From positions 1 through 51,568 of the forward strand of contig WOGZ01000244.1 in the NCBI GenBank assembly GCA_009733775.1: a DNA stretch of 51,568 bases. Direction: 5' to 3'. The notes beneath the pieces were generated by a model. The model did not search any database, was not told where the DNA came from, and worked only from the letters and a program-made list of their open reading frames with translations. Positions 12,541 through 23,573 of this stretch are shown piece by piece. The DNA is from Alectoria sarmentosa (lineage: Eukaryota > Ascomycota > Lecanoromycetes > Lecanorales > Parmeliaceae). Within the stretch, counting starts at the first letter, position 1, and each line of letters opens with the position of its first letter. The position numbers and the translations under genes are program-made.

Positions 12541-13575
12541 TTTATTAAATTTTTTTTAAAAATAAATTCAAAAGATTTCGTTAATTAATCGAATTAAAAT
12601 ATCGTTTATAAATGATTTTTTGCGTTAACTTTAAGAAAGTCATCATTATAATTTTAAAAAAATTATCATTATAATTTTAATAAAACAATTATTATTCAAC
12701 TTTAAAAAAATAATCATTATTTATAAAATTAATTCAATATCATTATTCAATAATTTCAAAAAAACGATTTTATTAATTTTCACATTTCGAATGATCGATC
12801 GAATTTATTCATAAAATCTCAATTATTAATTTTAATGTCTTTTGCGAACAAATTTCTCTTTATCAAAATTCAATTTAAAATTAATTTGTCATTATTGGAT
12901 TTATAATTATAAACTTTACGAACGTTTATTCAAAAGGTTTATATTTATGAGCGATTTAAATTTGAAAATTATATTATTATTAAAAAGATCGTTATCGTCA
13001 AATTTGCTCAATTATTTATGAGAATTTTTTAATAATATGATTTTTAAATGCTTTCAAATGCTTTTAAACGTTATTATAATTATTATATTTATGCTTTTAA
13101 ATGTTATTATCATTATTATCATCATTATCATTATCGCAATATATCGATCGTAATTTATATACATTTTATCAATTATTATTATCAAACATTAATATTTTGA
13201 AATGATTTTCGTAAACCTTGCGATCGATCGTATGCATACATATGCAATTCGAAACATTTCATTCAATCGAAAAATTTACCTTCACATATATTCATCGATC
13301 GTGTATCATTCGATTTTTGATATATATCAAATAATTTGCAAATAAATTTATCAAAAAACGATTTTTCGTTAAAAAGTGAATTTTTTTTTATGTATCATCG
13401 TGACGGATATGTTCAAAAGGATATAATCGTTTCCGATTTCGATTTTCTTCGGATTTTCATTATTCTTACCCGATTTTGAACATCGCGAGTTTCGAATCTC
13501 ATGTTTTGAAATTCGGGTGCTTTAGGGGGTATAGGGGGTGGTAAGAGGGTATGAGGTGGTTTCACGTCTACAACC
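12541..13575 (+). other. 3' non-coding region of Copia A1
   Basis: About 1 kb between the end of pol and the point where C inserted. It contains the conserved frame FNLKLICHYWIYNYKLY near 12,865 (see Findings), an ATT/ATC microsatellite around 13,085-13,135, the conserved palindrome 13476-13510 and the first 15 bases of the 52-bp repeat. A G-rich stretch (TTTAGGGGGTATAGGGGGTG) at about 13,522 survives unmutated. Confidence 0.7.
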
Positions 13576-13697
13576 TGTCGAAATTTAGGTCACGTGATAA
13601 GTCACGTGATACGGACGCATGCGCCCGTAATATAGATCGCACTTTTCTTCATAACACTCTTAAAATATAATAAAATGTTCTACATTATATCTTCACA
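13576..13697 (+). repeat. 5' LTR of Copia C
   Basis: About 122 bp, TGTCGAAATTTAG...ATCTTCACA, followed by AATTATAAACTCG, which is a mutated version of the tRNA-Met half-site seen in families A and B. It contains two TCACGTGAT E-box palindromes. The 3' partner is not in the window, so the right boundary rests on alignment with family A. Confidence 0.75.
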
Positions 13698-14273
13698 AAT
13701 TATAAACTCGAACTTATTCGACGATCGTTATAAACATAATTTATTTATTCATTATTATGATTATAATTGTTTTTAAACATTTTATGCTTATCGCAATGAG
13801 ATAATCAATTATAAAAATCTTTATTCAATTAATTTTTTTTAAAATGAACAATTTTCATTTATAAAATAATCTTTGAATTTAAATAATTATAATTCGAAAT
13901 TCGAAAATTAAAAACCTTTTAATCTTCGATGAGTCGAAATTATTCATTTTTAATCGAAATCGCATGCGATTTACGATCGTGCGATCGAATTATAATAAAG
14001 TTTTTATAACATTATCAATTTTTTTATGTGAAACACATTAAATAAAAGAAAAAATGCGCTCTTATTTTTATGACATTTCATTAATTTGATAATTTGCATT
14101 TTCAACGATATATCGAATTAATAAAATAAATTGAATAATTGAATGTTAACATTATTATCAATCTGATCATCGTTTGAAATAATTTAAAATTGATTTCATT
14201 ATTATTCAAACGCTTAAAAGCCTATTTAAAATCAAAAATAATAAATTTTATATGTCAAAATTGACGTTTTGAT
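13576..14273 (+). mobile_element. Copia element C, 5' segment
   Basis: A family A-related but distinct Copia element. It begins TGTCGAAATTTAGG at 13576 directly after a broken 52-bp repeat of A1, giving CAACC (13571-13575) as the predicted target-site duplication. After the LTR the leader resembles that of family A (TAATTTATTTATTCATTATT, then TTATCGCAATGA). At 14273 it is interrupted by B-plus; the TTGAT at 14269-14273 is repeated at 43863-43867, where C resumes. No coding region is in this segment. Confidence 0.85.
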
Positions 14274-14409
14274 TGTTGAAATGTGTTAGCTATCTGAAAC
14301 ATGGAAGGTTTGCCGAGGCAAGGAAGGTTTGCCGAGGCTTGGCACATTTTGTATCTAGATGCTCTGTTGCGACTACTCAATCAACCAAGTGTTCCACCTA
14401 CTTTCAACA
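14274..14409 (+). repeat. 5' LTR of Copia B-plus, almost unmutated
   Basis: TGTTGAAATGTG...ACTTTCAACA, 136 bp. It holds a 19-bp direct repeat in tandem at 14303-14321 and 14322-14340 (GGAAGGTTTGCCGAGGC core). Compared with its own 3' LTR (43727-43862) it keeps the C or G at all 19 differing positions, so this end largely escaped mutation. It is immediately followed by the primer-binding site. Confidence 0.95.
14303..14340 (+). repeat. 19-bp tandem direct repeat inside the B LTR
   Basis: Two units with core GGAAGGTTTGCCGAGGC differ only in the last two bases (AA, TT). The pair is kept in all four B LTRs (also near 36,090-36,140, 43,075-43,115 and 43,755-43,795). Repeats of this kind in U3 are often promoter or enhancer elements; that function is inferred and not shown here. 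Confidence 0.85.
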
Positions 14410-14423
14410 AGTTATGAGCCCGG
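14410..14423 (+). promoter_or_regulatory. Primer-binding site of B-plus (initiator tRNA-Met half-molecule)
   Basis: AGTTATGAGCCCGG directly follows the LTR. TTATGAGCCCG is the reverse complement of the CGGGCUCAUAA found around the CAU anticodon of initiator tRNA-Met. Priming from an internally cleaved initiator tRNA is established for Drosophila copia and yeast Ty5. The same site, more or less mutated, follows every Copia 5' LTR in this window. Confidence 0.8.
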
Positions 14424-14923
14424 AATCGCGGGCATTCGTTTAGTACTACCTACCTATCACTCATGACCAATTGACTCATCAACCAAGCGTACAGCTGAAA
14501 GACAGCTGAGTCGCAATGCCAAAATCTAACGGCAGAGTCATTCACTTTGCGCAATAACCTCCCTAAACCTATTCATCACACGTGATTATTCTTGTTGATA
14601 AATCGTGCTCTAAACATGTATCTGACTCAATTCAACGATCTATTCATATGATAATCGTAAATGATAAATCGTAAAACGTTGACTGCAATTGCTATGAGAG
14701 CAATCTACTCTTAAAGAATTGCGATCAATCATCTATCAACTTCAATCTCTAAGCGATAAATTATATTCATAACGCAATGACCGAATAACTCTTTATGAAA
14801 ATCGTCTAATTTTGTAAATTACATTTCAATCCCCTATTTAAAAAATAAAGGAATTGAAATTAAATTTGATCAAACGCGTATTACTTTCATTAATCGATTA
14901 AGCGTTATTAAACAATGTCATTT
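14424..14923 (+). other. Leader of B-plus, little mutated, up to the A-outer insertion
   Basis: Non-coding. The first 220 bp or so are close to normal base composition (GGAATCGCGGGCATTCG, CGTACAGCTGAAAGACAGC). GC then falls gradually toward 14,923. The sequence aligns with the B-minus leader on the minus strand at about 42,450-42,990. It ends in CATTT (14919-14923), which is repeated at 30202-30206 after A-outer. Confidence 0.8.
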
Positions 14924-15059
14924 TGTTGAAATTCGGGTCACGTGACGTCAAGCCTTGACGGTCACGTGCGTATTATTAGTGCGCCCGTATATAGATCGCT
15001 TTTTCTTTCGTAATACTCTTAAAACAATATAATTAAATATTTTATTTCATATTTTGACA
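14924..15059 (+). repeat. 5' LTR of A-outer
   Basis: 136 bp, TGTTGAAATTCGGG...TATTTTGACA. It is among the least mutated family A LTRs and shows the overlapping palindromes TCACGTGA and TGACGTCA near its start and a TATATAG TATA-like box after GCGCCCG. It is followed by AGTTATGAACCCGG (15060-15073), the primer site with one G-to-A change. Confidence 0.95.
14938..14974 (+). promoter_or_regulatory. CRE-like and E-box palindromes in the family A LTR
   Basis: GGTCACGTGACGTCAAG followed by GACGGTCACGTGCG contains two CACGTG E-boxes, and one TGACGTCA cAMP-response-type site overlaps the first. In fungi such sites are bound by bHLH and bZIP/ATF factors respectively. Position upstream of a TATATAG box inside the LTR suggests promoter elements; binding is inferred. 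The A-inner LTR keeps the same sites (16115-16140). They are mutated in the A5, A6, A1 and 3' LTR copies. Confidence 0.55.
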
Positions 15060-16100
15060 AGTTATGAACCCGGGCTTGTATCGACATTGTTATAGCATAA
15101 TTTATTTATTACTCATTATGATTGTTATCATCTTTTGATATTTTATGTTTATCGCAATGAAGATGTTAATTATAAAAACCGTTACATTTTATATATTGTA
15201 ATCTTTTTGATATGAATAATGCTCGTTATAAATAAGATGATTATTTAAATTAAAACGATTATGATTCGCTCGCTCGTAATGAAAACGTAAAAAATAAAAC
15301 GAAAAAAATAATGTTGAGAATTAATAACATTTAAAACGCTTCTTTTAATAATTAATAAATTTTTTTTTTAAAAGTTATAAACGTTTTTAAAGGTTAATAT
15401 CGCTCTTTCGAGCGTTAAAACATTATTAATATTCGCATCATTCTTATTAATAATTCGTATCGTTTTCGTTTTCGTTCGAGACAAAATAAGATGATTAAAA
15501 CGATTCGAGATATATCCTAATTAATCGTGATATGTTGATATTGTTTTGCGATCGTGATTACGTGATTGTTAAATTTTTGAAATATGTTAATTTCTCTGCG
15601 TGAAACACGTTAAAATAATAAATAATATGTCTTTATTTTATAAATCGCTTTATTTAAAATTCGATAACGATAATTATATTTAATGATTCAATTATGAAAT
15701 ATTCGTAATAAAAATTAAAGAGTCAAAGACAAAAACAAAGGTTAATAATTAATTAAAAAAAAATCATTTTTTATTTCGCGTGTTTAACATATTAAAATTA
15801 AAGCGCAAAAAAAAAATCTTTTGTTTCGAAAATTAAAGGGAAAGAAATTTTTATTATAAAACGATTTAATAATAATAATATTGCATTTGAGCGCTTTAAA
15901 TGAACGAAATAAAATTATTAATTTCATTTTCGATTTCGAAATCTTATCGTTCTCTTTTTAAAATCTTTTAATTATCAAAACGATTAATATGATTCGAATA
16001 ACGTATTTTTTATAAATTCGCTGCGACCTATAAAGTCAAATGATTTTTCTTCAAAATAATATTTTTATATTTTTATATTTTTTTCAAAATTCATTAAATT
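15060..16100 (+). other. Primer site and leader of A-outer
   Basis: Non-coding, and aligns with 6534 onward and 16237 onward. It ends with AAATT (16096-16100), the left copy of the A-inner target duplication. Nothing else is seen in it. Confidence 0.8.
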
Positions 16101-16236
16101 TGTTGAAATTCGGGTCACGTGACGTCAAGCCTTGGCGGTCACGTGCGCACATTTAATGCGCCCGTATATAGATCGCTCTTTTTTCCGTAGCACTCTTAAA
16201 GCAATACAATTAAGTGTTTTATTTCATATTTTGATA
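16101..16236 (+). repeat. 5' LTR of A-inner
   Basis: 136 bp, TGTTGAAATTCGGG...TATTTTGATA, well preserved and followed by the primer site GGTTATAAGTTCGG (16237-16250). Differences from its partner at 23574-23709 are all transitions with no indel. Confidence 0.95.
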
Positions 16237-17290
16237 GGTTATAAGTTCGGGTTTGCATCGGCATTGTTATAGCATAATTTATTTATTATTCATTATGATT
16301 AAGGTTATTTTCAGGCATTTTTATATTTATCGCAATGAAAACGTCAATTGTAAAAGTCGTTACGTTTATGTAATGTAATCTTTTTGATATGAATAATGCT
16401 CGTTATAAAATGATTATTTGAATTAAAATGATTATGATTCATTTATAATGAGAGCGCGTAAAGATCGTAAAGAAGCGAGCGTAAAAAAAATAATGTTGAG
16501 AATTGATGACATTTAAAGCGTTTTTTTTGATAATTAATAACGCTTTTTTAAAAATTATAGACGTTTTTAAAAATCAACATCGCTCTTTTGAGCGTTGAAA
16601 CGTTATTAATATTCAATCGTTTTCATTAATATTCGTATCGTTTTCGCTTTCATTCGAGACAAAATAAAACGATTCGAAACATATCGCAAATAATCGTGAT
16701 ATATCGAAATTGTCAAAAAGTTGTTATGCAATCGTGATTATATGATTATTAAATTTTTAAAAAATGTTAATTTCTTTGCGTGGGATACGTTAAAACAATA
16801 AACGACATATTTTCGTTTTATAAATCATTTCATTTAAAATTCGATAATGATAATTATATTTGATGATTCAATTGCGAAATATTCGCAATGAAGGTTAAAA
16901 AATCAAAAACAAAAATAAAGGTTAATAATTAATCAAAAAAAAATCATTTTTTGTCTCTCGTGTTTAACATATTAAAATCAAAACGCAAAAAAAAAACTTT
17001 TTATTTTGAGAATCAAAAAAAAAAAGTTTTTGTTATAAAGCGATTTAATAATAATAATGTTATATTCGAGCGTTTTAAACGAGCGAAATGAGATTATCAA
17101 TCTCGCTTTTGATTTTAAAATCTTATTATTCTTTTTTTAAGATCTTTTAATCATTAAAATAATTAATATAATTCGAATAACGTATTTTTTACGAATTCGT
17201 TACGATTTATAAAATTAAATGATTTCTCTTTAAAATAACATTTTTATATTTTTATATATTTTTTAAAATTTATTAAATTTATCGTTTTTT
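16237..17290 (+). other. Primer site and leader of A-inner
   Basis: Non-coding leader of about 1 kb. No conserved open frame. It contains the repeated CGCTTTTTT/AATAATTAATAAC motifs also present in the A1 and A-outer leaders. Confidence 0.75.
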
Positions 17291-18850
17291 TAAATATTGT
17301 TAAATATTTTTTCAATTGCGAGATAAAGATTTTTCGCAAATGAAAATTTAAATTATATTGAATTAATTTCAAAATTTAGCGGGACTTTTTTTATATTTTT
17401 GAGATTTTATAAACTTTTGAACATTTTTTGAATAATAATAATGATAACGATAATGATAATAATAACGATTTTGTTTCAAGTTTTTGCGTTAATTTCATTT
17501 TTATTTCGAGATAATCAACTTTTAAATTATTATTAAAATTTATTATTAATGAAGAGCTCTTCGATTTCAGAGCGCGTTTTATTTCTTCGATATCGTTTAT
17601 CTTAATCATTTTTAAAAACTTTATTATATAAACCTTATTATTTTCAAATCTTATTTCATTATAGATTATTTTTTCGAGCATAAATATAAACGGAAATTTA
17701 AGTTCAAATTTAAATTCAAATTTTAAAAACTTTTAAATTTTAAAATTCAAATTAATTCCCTCTGACATTATGTTTAAACATTTCGAAATTAAACTTTCGA
17801 TCTTTTTAAATCAATTTGAAAAGATTAAAATGTTTATAAAAATTATTAATCACATTAAATGAAAACGTCAAATGTAAGATTTTTTGAATTTGATTGAATT
17901 GTGACATTGAATCGAAATTAATATAATTATGTTTATCGAAAGTCTTATTATTAAGATAAGAGACGCTTTAAACAATTATTTAATTGTTAAAATAAAATTC
18001 GTTATCATTAAAATAAACGTTTTAATTTAAATCGAAACGCATAATAAAATTTATATGATGATAAAAATTCGTTGCGAAGATAATTTTCGAAATAAAATCG
18101 AATATTATATTAATGTTTTTGATATTTGAAAAAAATTCGAAAAGTATAAATTTCGAAATTTTAACATTTTTAACTTTATTATTCTTAAATTGAAATTTCT
18201 TATTTTGATCGTTTGCGAAAATAAATTATAAAAATATGTTAATATCTTTATGAGCGTTATTTGAGAATTTAAAAATCAATTCGATTGAACGATCTTTCTT
18301 TTCGATGAGAATTAAAACATTTATTATTTTCATAAAAGGTTAAGCTCTTAATATAATGCGTATCGCGAAAATTATAATTAAATTTATAACGTTTATAATG
18401 AAAATTATAAGATTAAATAAACGTTAAATTTATGTGATAACTCGGTTCCTCAACATCGTTATCAATTTATTCGATTTTATATATTCGAAAGCGTATACGC
18501 TCGTCGTTATTATAAATGATTTTTTTAAATATATTTAATAATTCGTATTTATCTTTATTATCGTTAAAGATATCGTTGAACATCGTATTTAAATAAACGT
18601 AAACTTTAATAATTCTCGCATTTATATTCAAATTTATAAATATTGTATTCATTATAAAAAGAATTAATATAATATTAACGAATGCGATGCACGTAACAAA
18701 TACTCAAATGAGAATAATATAAATAAAAAAGATCGCGGAGATCGCGATAATCGTGATGATCGTGATGATCGTGATCGCGATAATTATGAAAAACGTGATC
18801 GAGAAAAAGAAAGTTTCGAATTCAAATTCATTAAAAAATTAAAAAATTAA
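17291..18850 (+). pseudogene. gag: Copia A-inner gag remnant with CCHC knuckle
   Basis: The nucleocapsid knuckle at 18644-18685 reads CIHYKKN*YNINEC, that is C-x2-C-x4-H-x4-C with the second Cys and the His changed to Tyr and a Gln to stop. The Arg/Asp-rich tail (KDRGDRDNRDDRDDRDRDNY) follows at about 18,728-18,790 and continues with EKRDREKESFEFKF. The capsid half upstream, from about 17,291, is too degraded for residue-level description. Open frames at 17391-17681 and 18467-18652 are on the opposite strand and are shadows. The product would have formed the particle shell and bound RNA. Confidence 0.75.
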
Positions 18851-19299
18851 TTTAATAATGTTAATGCAATTATGACGATTATTCAATTCAAAATCGCTCG
18901 TTGTTTTATCGCTTATATTAATTTTATCGTTTTTATTATTTTTATCGCTTTCGTTATTTCTAAATTGATTTTCGAATTTATCGCAAATTTTAATGTTTTG
19001 AATAAAAAGATTTATAATATTAAGTTCAAAGTTATCGATAAAGCGTAAATTATTGCTTTATTCATTATAATAACAATATCTTTTTTTTGATTTCGCGATT
19101 GTGTATACATTCAACACATAATTCATATTTTTTCGATTTTTAAGATTTTTGAACCTTTTTAATCTTCACGTTTTATGAATGATTTTATTAATAATCATAT
19201 AATTATCGACTTCGAGAGCATCGAATTTAAGTGCAAAATGAATAATGTTAAACGCATTTTAATTTTTTGAAACGTTTGATTCGTGCTTAATTGTGATTT

Positions 19300-22200
19300 C
19301 AATCTCATTTTTGAAAATCAATTAAAAAAATAAAGATTTTCTTTATTTTTTGTTTTCGATGATATTATTATCGAAAAATAATATTTCTTCTTTAAGCGTA
19401 TTTAAAATCATTTTTATACGTTCGATATTTGAAAGAAATTTTTTTTAATTTTAATAATCGTCAATAAAGAGATTCTCATTTATGATGAATTCTCAATTAA
19501 GTTTATTTTTGATAATTAAAAATCTTAATTTCTGTCGAAGTCTCAAATTAATGAAATAACTTTTCGCACGTGACACGCACATTATAATCATTTAAGCGTT
19601 TAAAATTTCAAAAAGTTGATCAAAATGTGCGTTAAAATGAATTTCTTCATTTCATTTTTCGACGATATTTATGAATTATATTTTATGATTAATATGAGAG
19701 TGAAATTATATAAGCGACACATTATCTTTAAAAAATGACAAAATGATTTAATTTATAATGATCTTTAAAGTTTATTCGATGTTTTTTGAGATAATTTTGA
19801 GTGAATAATCATTTTTTTTAATGATAAAATCTTTCGATTTGACGTTTATTTGTTGTTTAATAAATTTGATTTAACAATTCTTATCGCGTTCAAGATGTTT
19901 TTTAATGATTCGAAATATGATGATAATAAATATATTCGCTTTCGCATTGATTGCGACATTGAATTCGACAATTATTAAATGAAAAACTTTTGATTATTCA
20001 AAAATATTATTTAAAAAGGTATTATATTTGATAATTTTTAAATAAATAATAAATTTGAGCGTTTAAACGTTATTATTTAACGTAAAGTAAACGTTATATT
20101 TAAAAAAAAAAAGTTTTTTTAAAAATATTAAATAAAGTTTATTCGAATGATTAATATTTTTCATAATATTTAATTCGTTATTAATTGTGATGTTATTTTA
20201 TTTAAAATTAATATCGGATTTTCTTTTAATGTATTTCATTTATATATTATCGATTAAATTGATTATTGTTAAATTATTTTTTGCAATATTGATTAAAAAA
20301 AATATTAAGATCGTGTCGTTAAAGAGCGTTTTTTAAATTATCAAAATAAGAATTATCGCATGCTTTTAAATAATGATAAAATAATTATTGTTAATTGAAT
20401 CGATAATGTTTCTTTTAAATTCATTTTTTTCGAATTGAGCATTGTTATCGTTGAGAAACAAACTGACGTTTATCGTAATAAATGTAAATTCGCTGAAAAC
20501 ATCGAGCATCAAATTTTTTTTTTTTTTTTTTTCACTTATAATTTCAAAAAAGAAACGTCAAAAGAAATATGTAATTGTTAAAAAAGAAATTAATGATTTA
20601 TTTAATTTCATTTTAATCTCAAAAAAGATTTCGTTAAAAACCGTCTTAGGCGCATTTAATTTGAAATTTATAATTGAATAATCGTTTAATACGCTCAACG
20701 ATAATATTGTAATTTTTTCATTCACATCGATGATTAGATTTATTATTCGCTTTATAATTAATAAAATTTTCGAATTTATTTTCATTACGAAATCGTTCGA
20801 AATTATGAAATTATATCAAAATCTCACTTTAAATCCTTTCGCTTTATTAACAAAAATCATTTTTATTAAATTTTATAAATTTAAAAGCTTTAAAAAGATT
20901 ATAACGAATTTTTATCGCAAAATGTATTAACAAATAATTATGCAAAACGAGATCGATTTTCTCATCATTAATAACACTTAAATTTTAATGAATTTATTTT
21001 CAAATACGCGTGTTTTGAAAGACAAATGAATTTATAAAATCAAAAAAGATTTTATCGACGAAATCGTTTAATATAAAATTCGTTAAATGATTCGTGATTT
21101 CGAATAATGAAAAGAAATCGATTTTAACGAAACTTTCGTCTTGATAATTAAATTTATAAATTATAAAGTTATTTTCGTTTTTGCGATAATCTTAAATTGA
21201 AAACTTAAATAAATGAACATTAAGATCATCTTTTTATATGACGATATCGAAAAAATAATTTATATGATGCAATTCACGGGGTTTAAAATTAAAAATAAAG
21301 AAAATAAGGTTTATAAGTTTATAAAGACGTTATATGATTTAAAACAATCTTTTAAAATATAATATAATATCCTTATTATGTATTTTAAAGAATTAAACTT
21401 CGAATTTATCATTATTGATTTTTTGATGTTCATTAATGACATTATCATCGTTATTATTTATGTGAATAACATTTTATTCATAAATCTCGATAAAGTCGAT
21501 ATTTAAACGACCAAAAATAAATTTCATAAAAAGTTTGAAATGATCGATTTGAATTTATATATTTATTATTTCGACATAACGATCGCAAAAAATCGTGTTA
21601 ATCGCATTTTACATTTTAAATAAACAATTTATATCGAAAAGTTTTTTATCGATCATGATATGATTGAATTCGCGATTATTTCAATTCTCATTATTAATGA
21701 TAAATTTTATATCGTCGAAAATGATTTCGTTATCATTAAAGAATCTCGTCACATTTATCAATTTGTTGTCGATTTTTTCATATATGCGATATTGAACACG
21801 CGCTCAAATATCGTTTTCGCAATTTCAATAATTTCTCGATATGATTTAAATTTTAATGCCTTTTATTGAAACGCAATTAAACGCATTTTTCGATATTTTA
21901 ATTATACGAAGAATTGATAATTTATATTTCGAGACGATCTTAAATCTCTCGCAAATTATATCGACGTTAATTGAATAAATGATTAAAACATTTGACGTTT
22001 CACTTTTGAATACGTCTTTGATGTAAATAATATAATAATTAATTGATTTTTCAAGCGATAATTCATAATAACGTTTTTAATTTGTGAAATCGAATATATT
22101 GATTAAATTCAAATTATTAAAAAAACGGTTTAATTGCGCGAATTTTTCAATTAATTCAATTTAAGCGTTAAATGCTCTTAAACAATGATGATTTATTGCG

Positions 22201-22410
22201 ATAATTAAAACGTTATAACGTTGATTAAAAACCCTCAATTTTATGCTCATATTAAACACATTAACATTTAACATTATTATATATAAAAATAAGTCATCGT
22301 CGAGAATATCGTTTCAAAATATATTTTTATTAATTAATAAATAATTGATGATTTTATCAAAGTTTTTTTCAAAGACAAATTCGAGAGATTTCGTTAATTA
22401 ATCGAATTGA
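19300..22410 (+). pseudogene. pol: Copia A-inner pol remnant (protease, integrase, RT, RNase H)
   Basis: Integrase: ICELYFMINMRVKLY (GAG-pre-integrase Cys pair, one lost) near 19,670, LIYNDL for the first Asp near 19,755, RFRIDCDIEFDN for the second near 19,945 and NNKFERLNVII for the catalytic Glu near 20,050. RT: LYDLKQS at 21330-21350 (LYGLKQA), the YVDD box as YVNN at 21459-21470, and KFEMIDLNLYIYYFDI near 21,535. RNase H entry: the open frame 21660-21869 with FFIYAILNTRSNIVFAISII, the LMYAMLGTRPDIAFAVS motif of fungal Copia. The C-terminal FFKDKFERFR lies near 22,375. Inactive through stops and YVDD loss. Confidence 0.85.
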
Positions 22411-23573
22411 AATATCGTTTATAAATAATCTCTTGCGTTAATTTTAAGAAAGTCGTTATTATAATTTTAAAAAAATTATTATTATAACTTAATTAAAGTA
22501 ATTATTATTCAACTTCAAAGAAACAATTATTATTCGTAAAGTTAATTTAATGTTATTATTCAATAACTTTAAAGAAACGATTTCATTGATTTTCACATTT
22601 CGAATAATCGATCGAATTTATTTATAAAATCTTAATTATTAATTTTGACGTTTTTTGCGAATAAATTCTTATTTATTAAGATTCAATTTAAAATTGATTT
22701 GTCATTATTGCATTTATAATTATAAACTTTACAAACATTTATTCAAAAGATTTATAATTATGTGCGATTCAAATTTGAGAATTATATCGTTATTAAAAAG
22801 ATCGCTGTCATCAAAATTATTCAATTATTCACGAAATTCTTTAATAATATGATTTTCAAATGTTTTTAAACGTCATCGCAATTATCATATTCATATTTTT
22901 AAACGTTATTGTCGTTATTATCATTATCATCATTATCGCAATATATCGGTCGCAATTTATATACATCCTATTAATCATTATTGTTAAATATCAATATTTT
23001 AAAACGGCCCTCGTAGATCTTGCGATCGATCGCATACATGTATATATAATTCGAAATATTTCGTTTAATCGGAAAATTTATTTTCACATATATTCATTAA
23101 TCATATGTCGCTCGTTTTTTGATGTGCATTAAATGAACTGAAAATAAATTTATCAAAAAACGATTTTTCGTTAAAAAGTGGAATTTTTTTTATGTGACAT
23201 CGTGATGAATATGTTTAAAAAAACATAATCGTTTTCAGATTTCGACTTTTTTTCGAATTTTTCATTATTTTTATTCGATTTTGAATATCGCGAATTTCGA
23301 ATCTCGTATTTTGAAATTTAAATGTTTTAGAGAATATAAAGAATAATAAAGAGATATAAAGTGTTTTCACGCTTATAATTCGACGTTACGATTCACTTTT
23401 ATTATTCGACATTAATTTTCACGATCATAACTCGACGTTACGATTCACTTTTATTATTCGATGTTAATTTTCACGATTATAATTCGACGTTTCGATTCAT
23501 TTTTGTTATTCGACATTGATTTTCATTTTTATAATTTAAAATTTAAATTTAAAAAAATGCGAGCGAAGGGAAA
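22411..23573 (+). other. 3' region of A-inner between pol and 3' LTR
   Basis: The region is 1.16 kb. It holds a frame conserved among the elements (FNLKLICHYCIYNYKLY at about 22,680-22,730), an ATC/ATT microsatellite near 22,900, the conserved palindrome 23281-23315, three 52-bp repeats (23366-23521) and the polypurine tract GAAGGGAAA (23565-23573) abutting the LTR. No recognised protein. Confidence 0.75.
23366..23530 (+). repeat. 52-bp tandem repeat array of A-inner
   Basis: Three units begin at 23366, 23418 and 23470, each starting TTCACG and containing ATTCGACGTTACGATTCAC, then a partial unit. The same array has four units in A-outer, more than two in A6, one in A5, and is broken in its first unit in A1. 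Confidence 0.9.

Larger units (their letters stand above)
6399..13575 (+). mobile_element. Copia family A element A1 (3' end missing)
   Basis: A plus-strand Copia element of the same family as A-outer and A-inner, collinear over about 7.2 kb. It has a 5' LTR at 6399-6533, a leader, gag, pol and the 3' non-coding region. It breaks at 13575, 15 bases into the first 52-bp repeat unit (TTCACGTCTACAACC), exactly where the LTR of element C starts, so C inserted into it. This copy is more heavily mutated than A-inner, for example YIND in place of YVDD. The flank AAAGT (6394-6398) is its predicted target-site duplication. The last 200 bp (13,391-13,575) are noticeably less mutated and G-rich. Confidence 0.9.

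Noticed and set aside
13488..13503. A tRNA gene around the GTTTCGAATC core
   Set aside because: Only a T-arm-like hairpin is present; no acceptor, D or anticodon arms can be folded in the flanks.
23366..23530. 52-bp repeat array considered as a CRISPR-like array
   Set aside because: Units are contiguous with no spacers, they sit at a fixed place next to the LTR in a retrotransposon, and the genome appears eukaryotic.
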